A DNA stretch of 64,000 nucleotides from Elephas maximus indicus (Eukaryota; Chordata; Mammalia; Proboscidea; Elephantidae): contig NC_064819.1 of NCBI RefSeq assembly GCF_024166365.1, positions 111,644,293-111,708,292 of the forward strand, written 5' to 3'. The notes under the pieces are model-generated. The model was not told the DNA's origin. It was given only the letters and a program-made list of their open reading frames with translations, and did no database searches. A program made the position numbers and the translations under genes. Positions 1 to 11,880 of this stretch are shown piece by piece (positions within the stretch are counted from its first letter, which is position 1; the number at the start of each line of letters is the position of its first letter).

Positions 1-310
1 AGTTTCCCCATATGCAAACTGGGATAATAACAGTGTGTATTGCATAGGGTACTGTTATTGTGTACCCTCGAGTCGATTCTGGCTCATAGCAGCCCCGTAT
101 GACAGAGTAGAACTGCCCCATAGGGTTTCCTAGCCTGTAAGCTTTATGGAAGGAGATTGCCAGCTCTTTTCTTCCGTGGAGCCTCTGGGGGGGCTCGAAC
201 CACTGACCTTTCGGTTTACAGTCCAGTGCTTAAACTTTGCACCACCAGGGCTCCTTCTACAGGGTGTGGTGAGGATTAAATAAGAGCTTCTATGTTAAGC
301 TCTCCGAAAA
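1..310 (+). mobile_element. MIR, split by a SINE
   Basis: AGTTTCCCCATATGCAAACT and the downstream GGTGTGGTGAGGATTAAATA are the MIR 3' region. An AfroSINE (65-256) interrupts it. Confidence 0.6.
65..256 (-). mobile_element. AfroSINE A-long
   Basis: The reverse strand carries the A-type head (ends CACCAGGGCTCC), a B-box GGCTCGAACC and the tail GAGTCGATTCTGGCTCATAG. Inserted in MIR. Confidence 0.85.
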
Positions 311-509
311 GCAGGAGCTGTGCATATACTTTTTTGGTTTTCCCCATAGGACTTAGCACTATGCTGAGCACATGTTATACTCAATACACAGTTCTTGACT
401 GAATTAAGGTCACTAAGTATTTTCTCTGGGAGCATTGGTAGTTCAGGAGTAGAGTTCTCACCTTCCATCAGGAGACCTGGGCCAATGCACTTCATGTGCT
501 GCCACCACC

Positions 510-722
510 AATCTGTCACCGGAGGCTTGCATATTGCTATGATGCTGGGCAGGAAGAAAGGCCTGACAGTTCACTTCTGAAAATAAGCCAGTGAAAACCC
601 TATGAATCACAATGATTCAATTCACGAACCGATCATGGACGTGGCGCAGCATTTTGTTCTCCTGTGCATGGGGCCACCATGAGTTGGGGTCAACTTGACG
701 GCAGCCAATGACAACAACAGCA
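510..722 (+). mobile_element. Internally deleted RTE derivative
   Basis: Starts like the RTE 5' UTR (TCTGTCACCGGAGG, then TTGCTATGATGCTGG) and passes directly to the RTE 3' tail (CATGAGTTGGGGTCAACTTG and a CAACAACAG end). The coding region is absent. Confidence 0.6.
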
Positions 723-739
723 AGTATTTTCTAGATGAG

Positions 740-1590
740 AATGAGGAAAGATTTTTCCCCCCATACTATGAAAATAACCTCAAAGAACATGTACCAAAGT
801 ATGTGAAAATTAAGGATGACGTTCTCTGCAACTTGATGAGCTTGAACCTTTCCGTCTTCCAAGCCTAATCTTCAGGCACAGGTTTCATTTTAACTTTAGT
901 TGCTGAGCTGATTGCAGAGGCAGATAATAGATGCTTCTGTTTACTCACCATTGATCCTAGGCCAGGTGTTTTGTATCAATCTCTTCAAAACATCATACTA
1001 ATCCTGTAAGTTAAATATGTTTCGAGATAAAGAAATGGAAGTTTAGTGAAGTCATTTGTCTGAAATCAAGCCACCAATAAATTACTGATGCAAGTAATTT
1101 AGCTGCACCCTTGATTACTTGAGCCAATTCTTTTACAGTTCTCATGGGCTAATTTTTTTTTTTTTTTTTTTGATTTAGCTGAGTTCTTCATTCTCAGTCT
1201 TTATCCAAAGTGTTCCTGGGAAACTTGACATTTCTGATCTCAGTTTTCTTTTCTATAAATATAGCATTCACAGATGACATGGCTCTCTAGCTAGTAAATC
1301 CCAAAGGATCCGTATTTTTTTAAAAAAAAAGTTATTATAACTAGTTATGTCACTGGATTGCAAACATGCCAGTGAGGGCTTTGAAAGAGTAATGCTTAAA
1401 AAATAACTAAAAGAAACCAATTGTTCTTACAAAATAGGACTGACCTAACTCAAACATCAAATTTTTACTTTGGCTGAAATTGTACCAATTTAGTAAGACA
1501 ACCCTTGTTCCTCTATGCTAATCTGACTCTGACTGCTGGTTTGACACAGTTTTTGATTAATAAAAGTTGGGGAAACATAAGAACATTAAA
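740..1590. other. Intergenic, nothing recognised
   Basis: AT-rich sequence with a T17 run near 1155. No convincing repeat, exon or RNA gene was seen. Confidence 0.6.
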
Positions 1591-1592
1591 AG

Positions 1593-1742
1593 GAGCCCTG
1601 GTGGAACAGTGGTTAAGAGCTCAGGCTGCTGACCAAAAAGTGGGCAGTTTGAATCCACCAGCCATTCCTTGGAAACTCTATGGGACAGTTCTGGGTTGCT
1701 ATGAGTCAGAATTGACTCGAGGGCACACAACAACAACAACAA
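1593..1742 (+). mobile_element. AfroSINE A-short
   Basis: Complete head GGAGCCCTGGTGGAACAGTG, central deletion, tail CTATGAGTCAGAATTGACTC and a CAACAACAACAACAA end. Confidence 0.88.
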
Positions 1743-1764
1743 AGACATTAAAAGGTTAATAAGA

Positions 1765-3480
1765 GAATACTACAAACAACTCCATGCCCATAATTTGACA
1801 ACTTTTAGGAAATGGAAAGATTCCTTGAAAGCAAAATTTACCAAAGCTCACTAAAGAAGAAACAGATAACCTAAATAGTTCTGTACCTATATGAAAATTG
1901 AATTTGTAGTTAAAAATCACCCAACATAGAAAATCCCATACCTAGATGTCTTCACTGGCAAATTCTACCAGCCATTTAAGAAAGAATAAATACCAATTCT
2001 ATATAAACTCTTCCAGAAAATAGGAGGAAACACTTGCCAACTCATTTTATGATGTCAGCATTACTCTGATGCCACAAGCAGACAAAAATATTACAAGAGA
2101 ACAAATAAACCAATATCCCACAAGAATGCAGATGCAACAGTCCTCAACCAAACACTAGCAAATCCAAACCATCAATATATAAAAAAGGATAATACATCAT
2201 AGACAAGCTAATTCTAAAATTTATAAGAAAAAACAAAGGAACTAGAATAGTCAAAACTATTTAGAAAAAGAAGAATAAAATTGGAAGACTCATACTACCT
2301 GATTTCATAGCTCACAGCAATCAAGACAGTGTGGTTTTGGTAAAAAAAAAAAAAAAAAAAAGACATACAGATCAATGGAATGGAATAGAGAGCCCAGAAA
2401 TACATACAAATACAGTCGATTGATTTCTGATACAGGCGACAAGGAAATAAAATGAAGGAAGGAAAATCTTCTCGATGAATCATACTGGAGCAACTGGATA
2501 TTCATATGCAATAAAATGAGCCTCAACTCATACTTCATACCAAATATAAAAATTAACACAGAAAGGATCATACAAATGAAAATAAAATGCAAAACTACAA
2601 AACTTCTAAAAGAGAATAAAGAAAAAAATATTACTTTTGATAAGGCCAAATTTCTTAGATATGATGCCAAAAGCATGATTCATAATAGAAAAAATCTGCT
2701 TTTCAAGGATACTGTTAAGGAAACGAAAAGACAAGCCACAAACTTGGAGAATATCTTTGTAAAACATATATTGAAGAAAAGAATTGTATACGGAGTATAT
2801 TTTTTAAAAAGCTCAAAACTCAATAACAATAAAACAATCCAGTTTACAAAGGGGCAAAAGATTTGACAGCCAATTTACCAAAGAAGATACAAGGATGTCA
2901 AATAAGCACAGGAAAAGATATTAAATCTCATTAGTCATAAGGGAAATGCAACTTAAAACCACAATAAGATATCACTAAACACAAACAAAAAACACCCATT
3001 GCCATCTGCCAAGAAGCCACTGTGGGTTCCAGTCGCTGACCTTTCAGTTAGCAGCTGAACGTTTAACCACTGCACCACCAGGGCTCCTTGAGATACCACT
3101 ACACACCTGTTACAACAAAAACAAAGCAAAACAAACAAACAAAATAAATAAACTGACAATACCAAGTGCTAACAAGGATGCAAAGCAACTGGAACTCCCA
3201 TACTTTGCTGGTGGGAATACAAGATGGCAAAGCTGCTTTGGAAAACTTCTTGGCCATTTATTCTTAAGTGAAATATACACTTACCATATGATTTAGTAAT
3301 CTGAAGCCTAGATATCTGTCCAAATGAAATAAAAACATATTCACATAAAGCCTGTATGTGAATATGTGTAGCAACTCTAGTCATAATTGTCAAAAACTGG
3401 AAATAATCCAAATGTCCTTAATTGGTTACTGGATAAAGAAACTTAGTACAATGTAATTAGTAATAAAAAGTAATGAACTG
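1765..3480 (+). mobile_element. L1 fragment (ORF2 end and 3' UTR)
   Basis: Decayed L1 with ORF2 C-terminal traces at 2516-2866 (frame rich in K/N, ending QFTKGQKI) and the 3' flank phrase TGCTGGTGGGAATACAAGATG. It is split by a SINE at 2996-3088. Many stops; not coding. Confidence 0.7.
2996..3088 (-). mobile_element. AfroSINE A, truncated
   Basis: Only the tRNA-like head half is present, ending CACTGCACCACCAGGGCTCC, inserted in L1. Confidence 0.8.
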
Positions 3481-4620
3481 TTAAGAGGGTGAAAAGACAA
3501 ACCATAGATTGGGAGAGAATATTTGCAAAACACATGTCGGATAAAGGACTTTTATCCAAAATATACAAAGAACACTTACAACTCAACAACAAGAAAACAA
3601 AACATCCAATTACAAAACGGCCAAAATATCTAAATAGACACCTCATCAAGGAAGATATACCAACGGAAATAAGCATATGAAAAGATGCTCAACATCATAC
3701 ATCACTAGCAAATTGCAAATTACAATACCAATGAGATAGCATTACACACCAATTAGAGTAGGTAAAATCGAAAACTGACAACGTCCAATGTTGGTGAGAA
3801 GGTGGAGCAACAGCAACTCATTTCAGTGGGAATGCAAAATGGTACAGCCACTTTGTACGATAGTCTGGCAATTTCTGTCAAATGTAAACACTATCTTACC
3901 ATACAATTCAGAATTCATGCTCCTAGGTTTTAACCCAAATGAGTTGAAAACTTATGTCCACACAAAAATCTGCTTTTTTCATAATTGCCCAAAACTGGAG
4001 GCAACCAAGATGTCCTTCAGCAGATGAATGGATAAACAAACTGTGGTACATCAATACAATGACACTTTACTCAGTGATAAAAAGAAAATAGCTATCAAGT
4101 CATGAAAACACTTGGAGAAAACTTATATGCATGTTGCAAAATGAAAGAAGCCAGCCTGAAAAAGCTACGTATTGTATGAGTCCAACAATCTGATGTTCTC
4201 GAAGAGGCAAAACTATAGAGTAAAAAGATCAGTGGTTGCCAGGAGTTGAGGGGGAATGGAAGAGGCATGAACAGGTGGAGCACAGGACACTGGCTTTTGA
4301 AGGGCAATGAAACTATTTTGTGGGACACTAATGATGGACACATGACATGCATTTATGAAAGAACATAGTACCGTACAATACAGACTAAAAACTAAAAAGA
4401 GATTTTTTTTGTGAACCCTAATGTAAACTATAGACTTTAGTTAATAATAATATAACTATATCAGTTCATCAGTTATAACAAATGTACCATAAGAATGCAA
4501 AATGTTAATAATAGGAAAAACTGTGTACAGGGAGAGGGGATATATGGGAACTTTCTCTACTTTCTGCACAATTTTTCTTTAAACCTAAAACTGCTCTGAA
4601 AAATTATATATTTTAAAGGA
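3481..4620 (+). mobile_element. Second L1 fragment (ORF2 end to 3' end)
   Basis: Restarts at the same ORF2 region as the preceding fragment (GAGAATATTTGCAAAACACA), so it is a separate L1. It runs through GTTGGTGAGAAGGTGGAGCA to the L1 3' end near AACCTAAAACTGCTCTGAAA. Confidence 0.7.
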
Positions 4621-5074
4621 ATGAGTTACTGATACACACAACAGCATGCATGAATCTCAAATGCATTACACTAAATGTTAGAAACCAGATCAAAATGCTA
4701 CATAGTATATGAACTCATTTATATGACATTCTGGAAAAGACACAAGTAGAAGTACAGAAAACAGATCAGCTGTAGCCGAGGAGGGATTCGCAAGTAATTT
4801 TTTAGGGTAATGGAACTGTTTCATATCTTGATAGTTTTGGTGGCTACATGACAGTATGGTACACTATAAAGTGTAAATTGTAATGTATACACATTGTACC
4901 GTAAACATTTTTTTTAAATGTGGGAAAGAATTAATGAGTACTTGACTCATTATAGTAAGACAAAGCCTTTCAAAAATACTGTGTCCGTGAGAGTTGAGGG
5001 GAGAAAGAGAACATGTTCTAAAAATTCTTGGAGAAATGATTGGGAAATTCTGGGCAATTCATTAGATTTCCTGG

Positions 5075-5250
5075 CTGGCTTTATATCAGAATCACCACTG
5101 GAGTGTGTAAAGGATAAAAAATATATATTCATGGATTTCGTGTCAGAGATTCTGACTTAATAAGTTAGGGCTAGGTCCCAGGAATTTCTACGTTTTAAAT
5201 ATTCACTGAATTATTGTGATTTCATCCTAGTTTAGAACCCCTGAGCCATA
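5075..5250 (+). mobile_element. MER5A-like hAT fragment
   Basis: Shows ATCAGAATCACC, then CAGAGATTCTGACTTAATAA and TTTAGAACCCCTGAGCC, the order of MER5A. Confidence 0.55.
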
Positions 5251-5354
5251 TAATTGTTAAGTCCTTTCCAGTCTAAACATTTCTATGACTCACAGAATTT
5301 AGAATGCTTGTGAACTTGTCTCGGGGGGGGAAATACATCTTTATTTTTACTAAA

Positions 5355-5560
5355 GGAGCCCTGGTGGTGCAACGTTTAACTGCTTGCCTGCTAACCAAAA
5401 GACGAATGGTTCAAACCCACACAGCAGTTCTACAAGAGAAAGGAGTGACGGTCTCTTCCTGTAAAGATCACAGCCTACAAAACCCTGTGGGACAGTTCTA
5501 CTCCGTCACATGGGGCTGCTGTGAGTTGAAATCAACGCGATGACAGCCAACAACAACAAT
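5355..5560 (+). mobile_element. AfroSINE A-long
   Basis: Head AGGAGCCCTGGTGGTGCAAC, middle GTAAAGATCACAGCC, and tail with CCAACAACAACAA. Confidence 0.9.
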
Positions 5561-5586
5561 TTTTACTAAACCCTACTTGCAACTTA

Positions 5587-5792
5587 GGAGTCCCTGGGTG
5601 GTGCAAACAGTTTAGCATCGGGCTACTAACGAAAAGATTGGTGGTTCTAAACCACCCAGAGGACCTTCAGAAAGGCCTGGCAATCTGCTTCCGAAGAGTC
5701 ACAGCCATTAAACCCTACGGAGCACAGTTCTACCTGCAACACATGGGCTCACTGTGAATCAGAATCAACTCGGCAGAGATTTTTTTTTTTAA
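5587..5792 (+). mobile_element. AfroSINE B
   Basis: Head AGGAGTCCCTGGGTGGTGCA, GAGCACAGTTCTACCTGCAA in the middle, and an oligo(T) end near 5780. It directly follows the A-type copy in the same orientation. Confidence 0.9.
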
Positions 5793-6029
5793 CTGCAATT
5801 TAGCATTTTCTTTGGTTATTAACGTGGGTAACAAACCAGAGTTTTATGAACAGTTGCTGTAACTTCGTTGTACATAGGTATCTCAGGTATTTTCATGTCA
5901 CACTATAATTACATGGTATCTCAGATCATGAAATATCTGGTGAAATTTCAGATATCTTGAAATATCTTTTAAACTTATCATTAGTTGGAAATTATGGTAC
6001 CTATTTTTTTTTTTTTATGACAATTATCA

Positions 6030-6218
6030 GGGAGCCCTGGTGGCACAGTGTTTAATCACTTGGCTGCTAACTGAAAGGTTGGCTATTCGAACCCACCAGC
6101 AGCTCCACGGGAGAAAGATGTGGCAGTCGGCTTCTGCAAAAATTACAGCCTTGGAAACACTATGGGGCAGTTCTACGCTGTTCTATAGGGTCGTTATGAA
6201 TCAGAATTATCCCTAGGC
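6030..6218 (+). mobile_element. AfroSINE A-long
   Basis: GGGAGCCCTGGTGGCACAGT head, GGCTATTCGAACCCACCAGC B-box, GAGAAAGATGTGGCAGTC middle. Confidence 0.9.
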
Positions 6219-6444
6219 CTAGTTATTTGCTATGTGAATACACATAAATATTGTATCGCAAACTGCTATTTTAATGTTTCAATAAAACTAATTTCCTTTG
6301 TAGCCTTCTGCATTTTATTTTATTAGCGTAAATGCATTTTCCCTACCCTAGGCTTCATCAGATGGCCAAAGGGACCCATGGGACAAAACATTTAAGAACG
6401 TATTTGCTAAGTCTTTCCGATTTGAGGAATTGTGGCTCTCATAA

Positions 6445-6832
6445 CTGTGTTGATAGTTGCCACTGAGTTGACTTTGACTCATGGTGATCTTACGCATAAC
6501 AGAATGAGATGTTGCCCTGTCCTGTCCCATCTTCATGATTGTTGGTATGTTTGAGTGCATTGTTGATGTTGTTGCGTCGTGCCTTTCAACTTAGGCGGGT
6601 CATCTTCCAGCACTATATTGGACAATATTCTGTTGTGGTTGGTAAGGTTTTCCTTGGCTGATTTTTGGAGGTAGATCTCTAGGCCTTTTTTAGTAGTCTG
6701 CTCAGTCTGGAAACTCGTCTGAAACCTGTCCACCATGAGTGATCCTGCCGGTATTTGAAATACCAGTGGCATGGCTTTCAGCATGATAGCAACATGCAAG
6801 CCACCACAGTGTGACAAACCGACAGGCGGGTG
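6445..6832 (-). mobile_element. Internally deleted RTE derivative
   Basis: The reverse of an RTE: 3' tail at 6445-6560 (GTTGCCACTGAGTTGACTTT, then CATAACAGAATGAGATG) fused to RTE 5' UTR-like sequence at 6575-6830 (TCATCTTCCAGCACTATAT, CCTGCCGGTATTTGAAATAC). The endonuclease/RT region is missing. Confidence 0.65.
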
Positions 6833-6941
6833 GTGGGCTCCCGTAACTGTAAACAGACCTATATCTTAATGAAAGTAGACAGGAAAAGCAAGCCTAAAAG
6901 TACAAATGATGACCTGATTTTGAATCATCTAAGGTATTTCT

Positions 6942-7142
6942 AGGAAGTCCAGGTGGCACTGTGGTTAAAGCGCTCAGCTGCTAACTGAAAGGTTGGCTGT
7001 TCAAACCCCCCAGCTGCTCAGTAGAAGAAAGATGTGGCAATCTGCTTTCATAAAGATTTACAGCCTTGGGAACCCTATGGGGAAATTCTGCTCTGTCCTA
7101 TAGGGTCACTATGAGTTGGAATTGACTCAGTGGCAATATTTA
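6942..7142 (+). mobile_element. AfroSINE A-long
   Basis: Head AGGAAGTCCAGGTGGCACTG is diverged; AGAAAGATGTGGCAATCTGC and ACTATGAGTTGGAATTGACT identify it. Confidence 0.88.
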
Positions 7143-7429
7143 TTTTTTTAGAGATATTTCTAGTTACCAACGTACTCAGGTTGGCAAGAGGATTTGTTTA
7201 CTTGTTTGAACCCGGCTGACAAGCTAAGGGTCATAAGGTTTGGGTCTTGAGAGACATTACACAATATGAGCAACCCACAAGTAAGTGCCTACATTTACAG
7301 TTTTTCACCCTGACCAAACTTCCTCTTCTATCATTTCAAGAACATGACAAACAAATAAAACCAAGAAATAGCCATGCTTGTAAGCTGAGTTCAAAGAACA
7401 CTGGTTTGTACAAGCAAACCCAACTCAAA

Positions 7430-7632
7430 ACCAAACCCATTGCTGTTGAGTCAATTCCAACTCATAGTGACCCTATAGACCAGAGTAGAACTGCCCACAG
7501 TGTTTCCAAGGCAGTAAATCTTTCCGGAAACAGACTGCCACATCTTTCTCCCATGGAGCAGCTAGTGGGTTCGAACTGCTAACCTTTCGGTTACCAGCAG
7601 AGTGCTTAACCACTACGCCACCAGAGCCCCTC
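7430..7632 (-). mobile_element. AfroSINE A-long
   Basis: Starts with AAACCCATTGCTGTTGAGTC and ends with CACTACGCCACCAGAGCCCC. Full length. Confidence 0.9.
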
Positions 7633-7904
7633 ATTAAAGCAAACAGATACGATGAAATACACACACACAAACACATACTCAAAGCCAAACATTAAATGTT
7701 AAGCTCTTTGGGAGAGGTGGGTCACTTAATTATTTATTCTTTTTTGAAGGTAATGTGCTTGAAGTTCTGGTGACAGTGGAGTGAATAAACACTGAGTTGT
7801 TTTGTTTCATTTTGCTATAAAAAATGTTAATTGCCTAGAAAAAAAAAAACAGCAGAAACAATGGAAGATTGATCAAAGTGAAGGCATAATGCCTATGTTT
7901 TATT

Positions 7905-8120
7905 TAGTACGAAGGGCAGTGGAAAAGTGCCACATCAGAAGGCATCAGAGTGTATTGGGCAAGAGCCTAGATTTTAGCCCTTGAGAGACATAAGTTCCAG
8001 CATGTTCCAGCTCAGTGACATTAACAAGCTTCGAGCTTGTGTGCCCCTCAGTTTCTTCATCTGTAAAATAGGATCGTGCCTGCCTCATTGGCACTTCTGA
8101 AAATTAAATGATACTACAGC
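7905..8120 (+). mobile_element. MIR
   Basis: CCTCAGTTTCTTCATCTGTA and AAAATAGGATCGTGCCTGCC are the MIR core and 3' part. Confidence 0.75.
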
Positions 8121-8500
8121 CAGCAAGAAAGAATTGAGAAAGCTTGATGAGAGAAACTTATCCCAAAATTCTTCAAAACCAAGGGATTCCTGAAAAGAAA
8201 AAAATTATATTGATGGATAAACAGAGGGATGGATAGATACGTGATAAAGCAAGCTGTAATAGCTAGTCAAAAACAGGTTAGAATGCTCACTGTAAAATCT
8301 TTCCTTTTTTTTGTATGTGTGTGTGTTTAAAAGTTTTCTAATGGGAAGAGAGAAAAAACAAAACTAAACTAAAGGCTTTTCTGTAGCAGTGAGAAGCTTT
8401 GGAAATTTCTGTGGTGTCCATCAGCCCAGCATATGAGGAACAAGTTTCTTGCACTCTACTGCGTAGTGGGAGTTCAGGATACAGTTTAGAGTAGGTCAAA
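8120..8500. other. Intergenic, nothing recognised
   Basis: No gene or clear repeat; a short GTGTGTGTG run lies near 8316. Confidence 0.5.
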
Positions 8501-8504
8501 CCAA

Positions 8505-8663
8505 GACTAAACCCACTGCCATTGAGTGGATTCCAACTCACAGTGACCCTATAGGACAGGGTAGAACTGCCCCATAGGGTTTCCAGGGAGCAGCTGGTAG
8601 ATTTGAACTGCAGACCTTTTGGTTAGCAGCCAAGGTCTTAACCACTGCGCCACCAGGGCTCCT
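8505..8663 (-). mobile_element. AfroSINE A-short
   Basis: Starts AAACCCACTGCCATTGAGTG, has the central deletion, and ends GCGCCACCAGGGCTCC. First of two same-direction copies. Confidence 0.9.
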
Positions 8664-8696
8664 ATAGGACAGGCTACCGACAACAACAACAAAACA

Positions 8697-8857
8697 AAAT
8701 TAAACCTATTGCCACCAAGTTGATTCTGACTCATAACAACCCTACAGGACAGAGTAGAACTGCCCCATAGAGTTTCGAAGGAGGGTCTGGTGGATTTAAA
8801 GGGCCAACCTTTGGTTAACAGCCATAGCACTTAACCACTACATCACCAGGGTTTCCA
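8697..8857 (-). mobile_element. AfroSINE A-short
   Basis: AAACCTATTGCCACCAAGTT to CATCACCAGGGTTTCC, with the central deletion. Separated from the previous copy by about 30 bp that includes CAACAACAACAAAAC. Confidence 0.88.
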
Positions 8858-9039
8858 TAGGACAGGGTAGAACTGGGTAAATCCAAGAAATTCTGTTTTC
8901 AAGCACTTTGGACTTTAGCCCACGTTCATTTGTAAACTGTGATAACTTGGCCTGCCTTTTAGGACTAAATTCAATGTCCTTGACATTATGATTAGTAAAT
9001 GATAGTTACCTTATCATCACCAAAAGGACATTAAAGTTA

Positions 9040-9205
9040 ATGTAATCAAAAACCTTCATTTTGCAGATGGGAATCAGAAGCTCAGAGAGGAAAAGCGATT
9101 TCCTCAAGTTTACATAGCTGATTAATTGTACAACTAGGAAACAATTTCAGTCTTCAGTGTTCCAGTTCAGTAATCTGTCCACTGTACTATTTTCCTCCTG
9201 AGGGG
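9040..9205 (-). mobile_element. MIR
   Basis: TTTTGCAGATGGGAATCAGA and CTCAGAGAGGAAAAGCGATT are the reverse of the MIR core. Confidence 0.6.
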
Positions 9206-9560
9206 TATTCCTCACACCACATAAAATTACATCAACCAACTACAAGACAGGTATTAAGACAGGGAGCAAAAGCCCTGAGAGCGGAGGGTGCCTATTCGAG
9301 AAAAAGTGAAGAGACTGGTGTGGTTAGAGGAGAAGCAAGTAAAACAGAAATAGGCCATACTATAAGAGAGGTAATAGGGGGTTGAGTGTGGAACCTAGAA
9401 GCTTAGTAAGACAGAGAACAGAGGGTCCCCAAAATCTGCAAACAAAGTAACAAGAAATGGGTCAGGGCACAGAAACAAGGCCATTCCCCAGAGCAAGGGG
9501 GAAGAATATCTAAAAATAGCTCGCAAACTTCTTTAAAGTTGCCTTTCAGAAACTGCTGGA
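9205..9560. other. Intergenic, nothing recognised
   Basis: No coding or RNA signal seen; possibly old repeat remnants. Confidence 0.5.
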
Positions 9561-10270
9561 GAAAACCAGGCCCAGGGACATGGGCAGAACATCCACCTGT
9601 GACCACTGTGTGACCTTCAACCAGGGGCAGTGAGGGGCTACAGCTCCAGCCAGGGAATCGAACCCGGGGAGCAGGAGACTGCGCAGGTGCGACATCCCAT
9701 AATAAGTCCTGCTACGAATCCCAGAGGCCTCCAGGACAGGAGCCATCTTGGAAAGCTACTGTGCACACACCTTAGTTAACATATCCCCGCCAGTGTCTAT
9801 GAATAAACATAAATCTTTTCCTGCCCAAGAACTTTTAAAAACTCAGGCTCGTCTTTTGTTCCGTGAGATGAGGGTAAGCCTCTTCAATAAAACTTTGCTC
9901 ATGTGGAAAACTACGTGATTTACCTGCTCATTCTTGACCAATGAGAGGCAAGAACCTTATTCCGCTTAACAGTATCACCAATAATTCATATGCAAAATGC
10001 AAACACCCCAGCAACAGACAGTGCAGGAGGGGAGTGGTAACTTTCTCTCTCCTGCAGCATTGCTGCTCTGCCCGCTCCAGTCCTGCCGTCCGTCCTAAAT
10101 TCTATAGGATCAGGGGACTTTGGGGCAGCCAGGCTTGAGCTCTGCAGAGATCTTGGGCCTGAGAAGCACCACAGTTTTTCAGTTGTGGACTGGGGCTTGA
10201 GAAGAATGGGAGCAGGTACAGCAGCAGCCCCTTGGCAACCCACTTCTTGCCATTTCTCGTTTGAAGAGAC
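9560..10270. mobile_element. Possible endogenous retrovirus LTR remnant
   Basis: GC-richer than its surroundings. It has an AATAAA with flanks CTCTTCAATAAAACTTTGCT at about 9880-9900 and a TGACCAATGAGAGG CCAAT-type motif. The look is that of a retroviral LTR, but no TG/CA ends or primer site could be fixed. Orientation and family are open. Confidence 0.3.
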
Positions 10271-10278
10271 TTGGGCAA

Positions 10279-10486
10279 AGAAGTCCTGGTGGCATGATGT
10301 TAAGTGCTCAGGTGCTAACCAAAAGGTTGGCAGTTTGAACCCATCCAGTGACTTTTTGGGAGAAAGACCTGGTGATCTTCTTCCGTACAGATTACAGCCT
10401 AAGAAGCCCTATGGCGTCCTTCTACTCTGTTACATGGTGTTGCTATAAGTTGGAATCAACTCCACGGGTACCCAACAACAACAGGG
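10279..10486 (+). mobile_element. AfroSINE A-long
   Basis: AGAAGTCCTGGTGGCATGAT head, GGGAGAAAGACCTGGTGATC middle, end CCAACAACAACAGG. Confidence 0.88.
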
Positions 10487-10489
10487 CAA

Positions 10490-11100
10490 AGAAGAAGTTC
10501 CCCCCACCCCCTCGCCCCCCAGGGATATGACTGAGATTTCAAGGCCTGCTCCCACACACGTTCCCTCGTGAAGTACCCACTGTTGGAGGGGCGAATTCCA
10601 AATTCTTGCCTAACACGCTGAGGCGAGATCAGAAATCTTTCCCTCCCTGGGAATCACCTAAATGTTTAGCAACTTAGCACAAAGGGGTTCAGAAACTGGA
10701 GAAGGCAGGCTCTGCTTTCTAAGTGGCCTGCTCTCATTGGGCCACTTCCCTGGCTAACCCCCACACATATCATCCTCCTCCTTGTCTCCTAGCAAATTGA
10801 GCCACTGAGGTTTCTTTGTTATTGTTCAATGTATCAGTTGTCATGGCCATGTGACTCTGGGCCTCCTTATCAGTTGCAGTGAAACTTGATAATCACACAT
10901 ACCCTGAAGAACCTAATGTAGCAAAAAACTTTGCACCAAGAAGTTACAGTTGCATGTACTTGAGGTCTGATATCGTTGCTTTTATAAAAACATGAAGCAA
11001 CATAAGATTTTGGAGTGTCTTTACTGCCATCAGAGAAAGCTCTGGAATTGGCCAGCAAGGAGACACAGAGAATTGATGGATACTTTAAAAACAAATCTAT
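10490..11100. other. Intergenic, nothing recognised
   Basis: Begins with a C-rich patch (CCCCCCACCCCCTCGCCCCC near 10501). No exon or familiar repeat was identified. Confidence 0.5.
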
Positions 11101-11104
11101 AAAC

Positions 11105-11370
11105 AGGTTTATTGAAGTATAATTTCTGTACCAGAAAATCCTTTTATTTTAAGCGTACCATTTAATGATTTGCAGTAAATTTACAGAACTGTGCAACCCT
11201 CCCCACCATCCAGTTTTAGAACATTTTCATCACCACCAAGGGTTCCTTCCTGCTCATTTGCCGTCACTCCTCATTGCCATGCCTGGCCCCTGGCAACCAC
11301 AAATCTACTTTCTGTCTTTTCTGACCGTTTCCATGAAAATGGCTAGATATGTTCTTAAGAGTAGGTAATC
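11105..11370 (-). mobile_element. L1M-type 3' fragment
   Basis: TTATTGAAGTATAATTTCTG and ACTGTGCAACCCTCCCCACC match the reverse of old L1 3' ends that also occur at 14390 and 22430. Confidence 0.65.
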
Positions 11371-11379
11371 GTACATCTG

Positions 11380-11880
11380 TAACTCACTCATTCAATCAAT
11401 TCCCTGATAAGTACACATGAAGCATTTGTCATGGGCCAGGCACTCTGACTGGTGCTTTCCCTAAAGTGAACAACACAGCCTATGTCCAGACAGCTGGTAA
11501 GGCAGGAACTTAGTTAAAAATAATAAAAGGGGATGGGCTGTGAAAGGGAGGCTCAGGGGTGCTGCCTGAGGGCCATTACGTGGAACTCATCACCTAGTCT
11601 GAAGAAGTCATGGGAGACCTCCTGAAGGAAGTGAAATCTGGGCTGAAAACCGAAGGGTAGGCTAGAGTTAAGCAGGAGATGAGGAGGGAAAGGACACTCT
11701 AGGCCAGGGAACTGCTTTATGAAGGCCCAGTGTATGACAGAGTGTGAGCAAGTTTGACAACGCTGGAGCACAGGTGTGTGAGAATGACCCTGGAGAAGGG
11801 TCATGAATGGCCGTGGTTTAGAGATTGTGTTGCATCTTGAGGGGACAAGTCTCTGAAGGGCTTTAGGTAGGGTTGGTTGT
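11380..11880 (+). mobile_element. Old mammalian interspersed repeat, family not assigned
   Basis: ATGGGCCAGGCACTCTGACT, then GAAGTGAAATCTGGGCTGAA and AAAGGACACTCTAGGCCAGG. The same order recurs near 12790-14000. I know the pattern as a widespread repeat but cannot name it safely. Confidence 0.45.

Noticed and set aside
2516..2866. Open frame of 116 codons, lysine-rich
   Set aside because: It is a decayed piece of L1 ORF2 in a region that continues as L1 sequence.
6030..6110. tRNA-like A/B boxes as a true tRNA gene
   Set aside because: GGTGGCACAGTGTTTAA and GCTATTCGAACCCACC are the pol III promoter of an AfroSINE head; no cloverleaf with intact acceptor stem can be drawn, and the same is true of the other copies.
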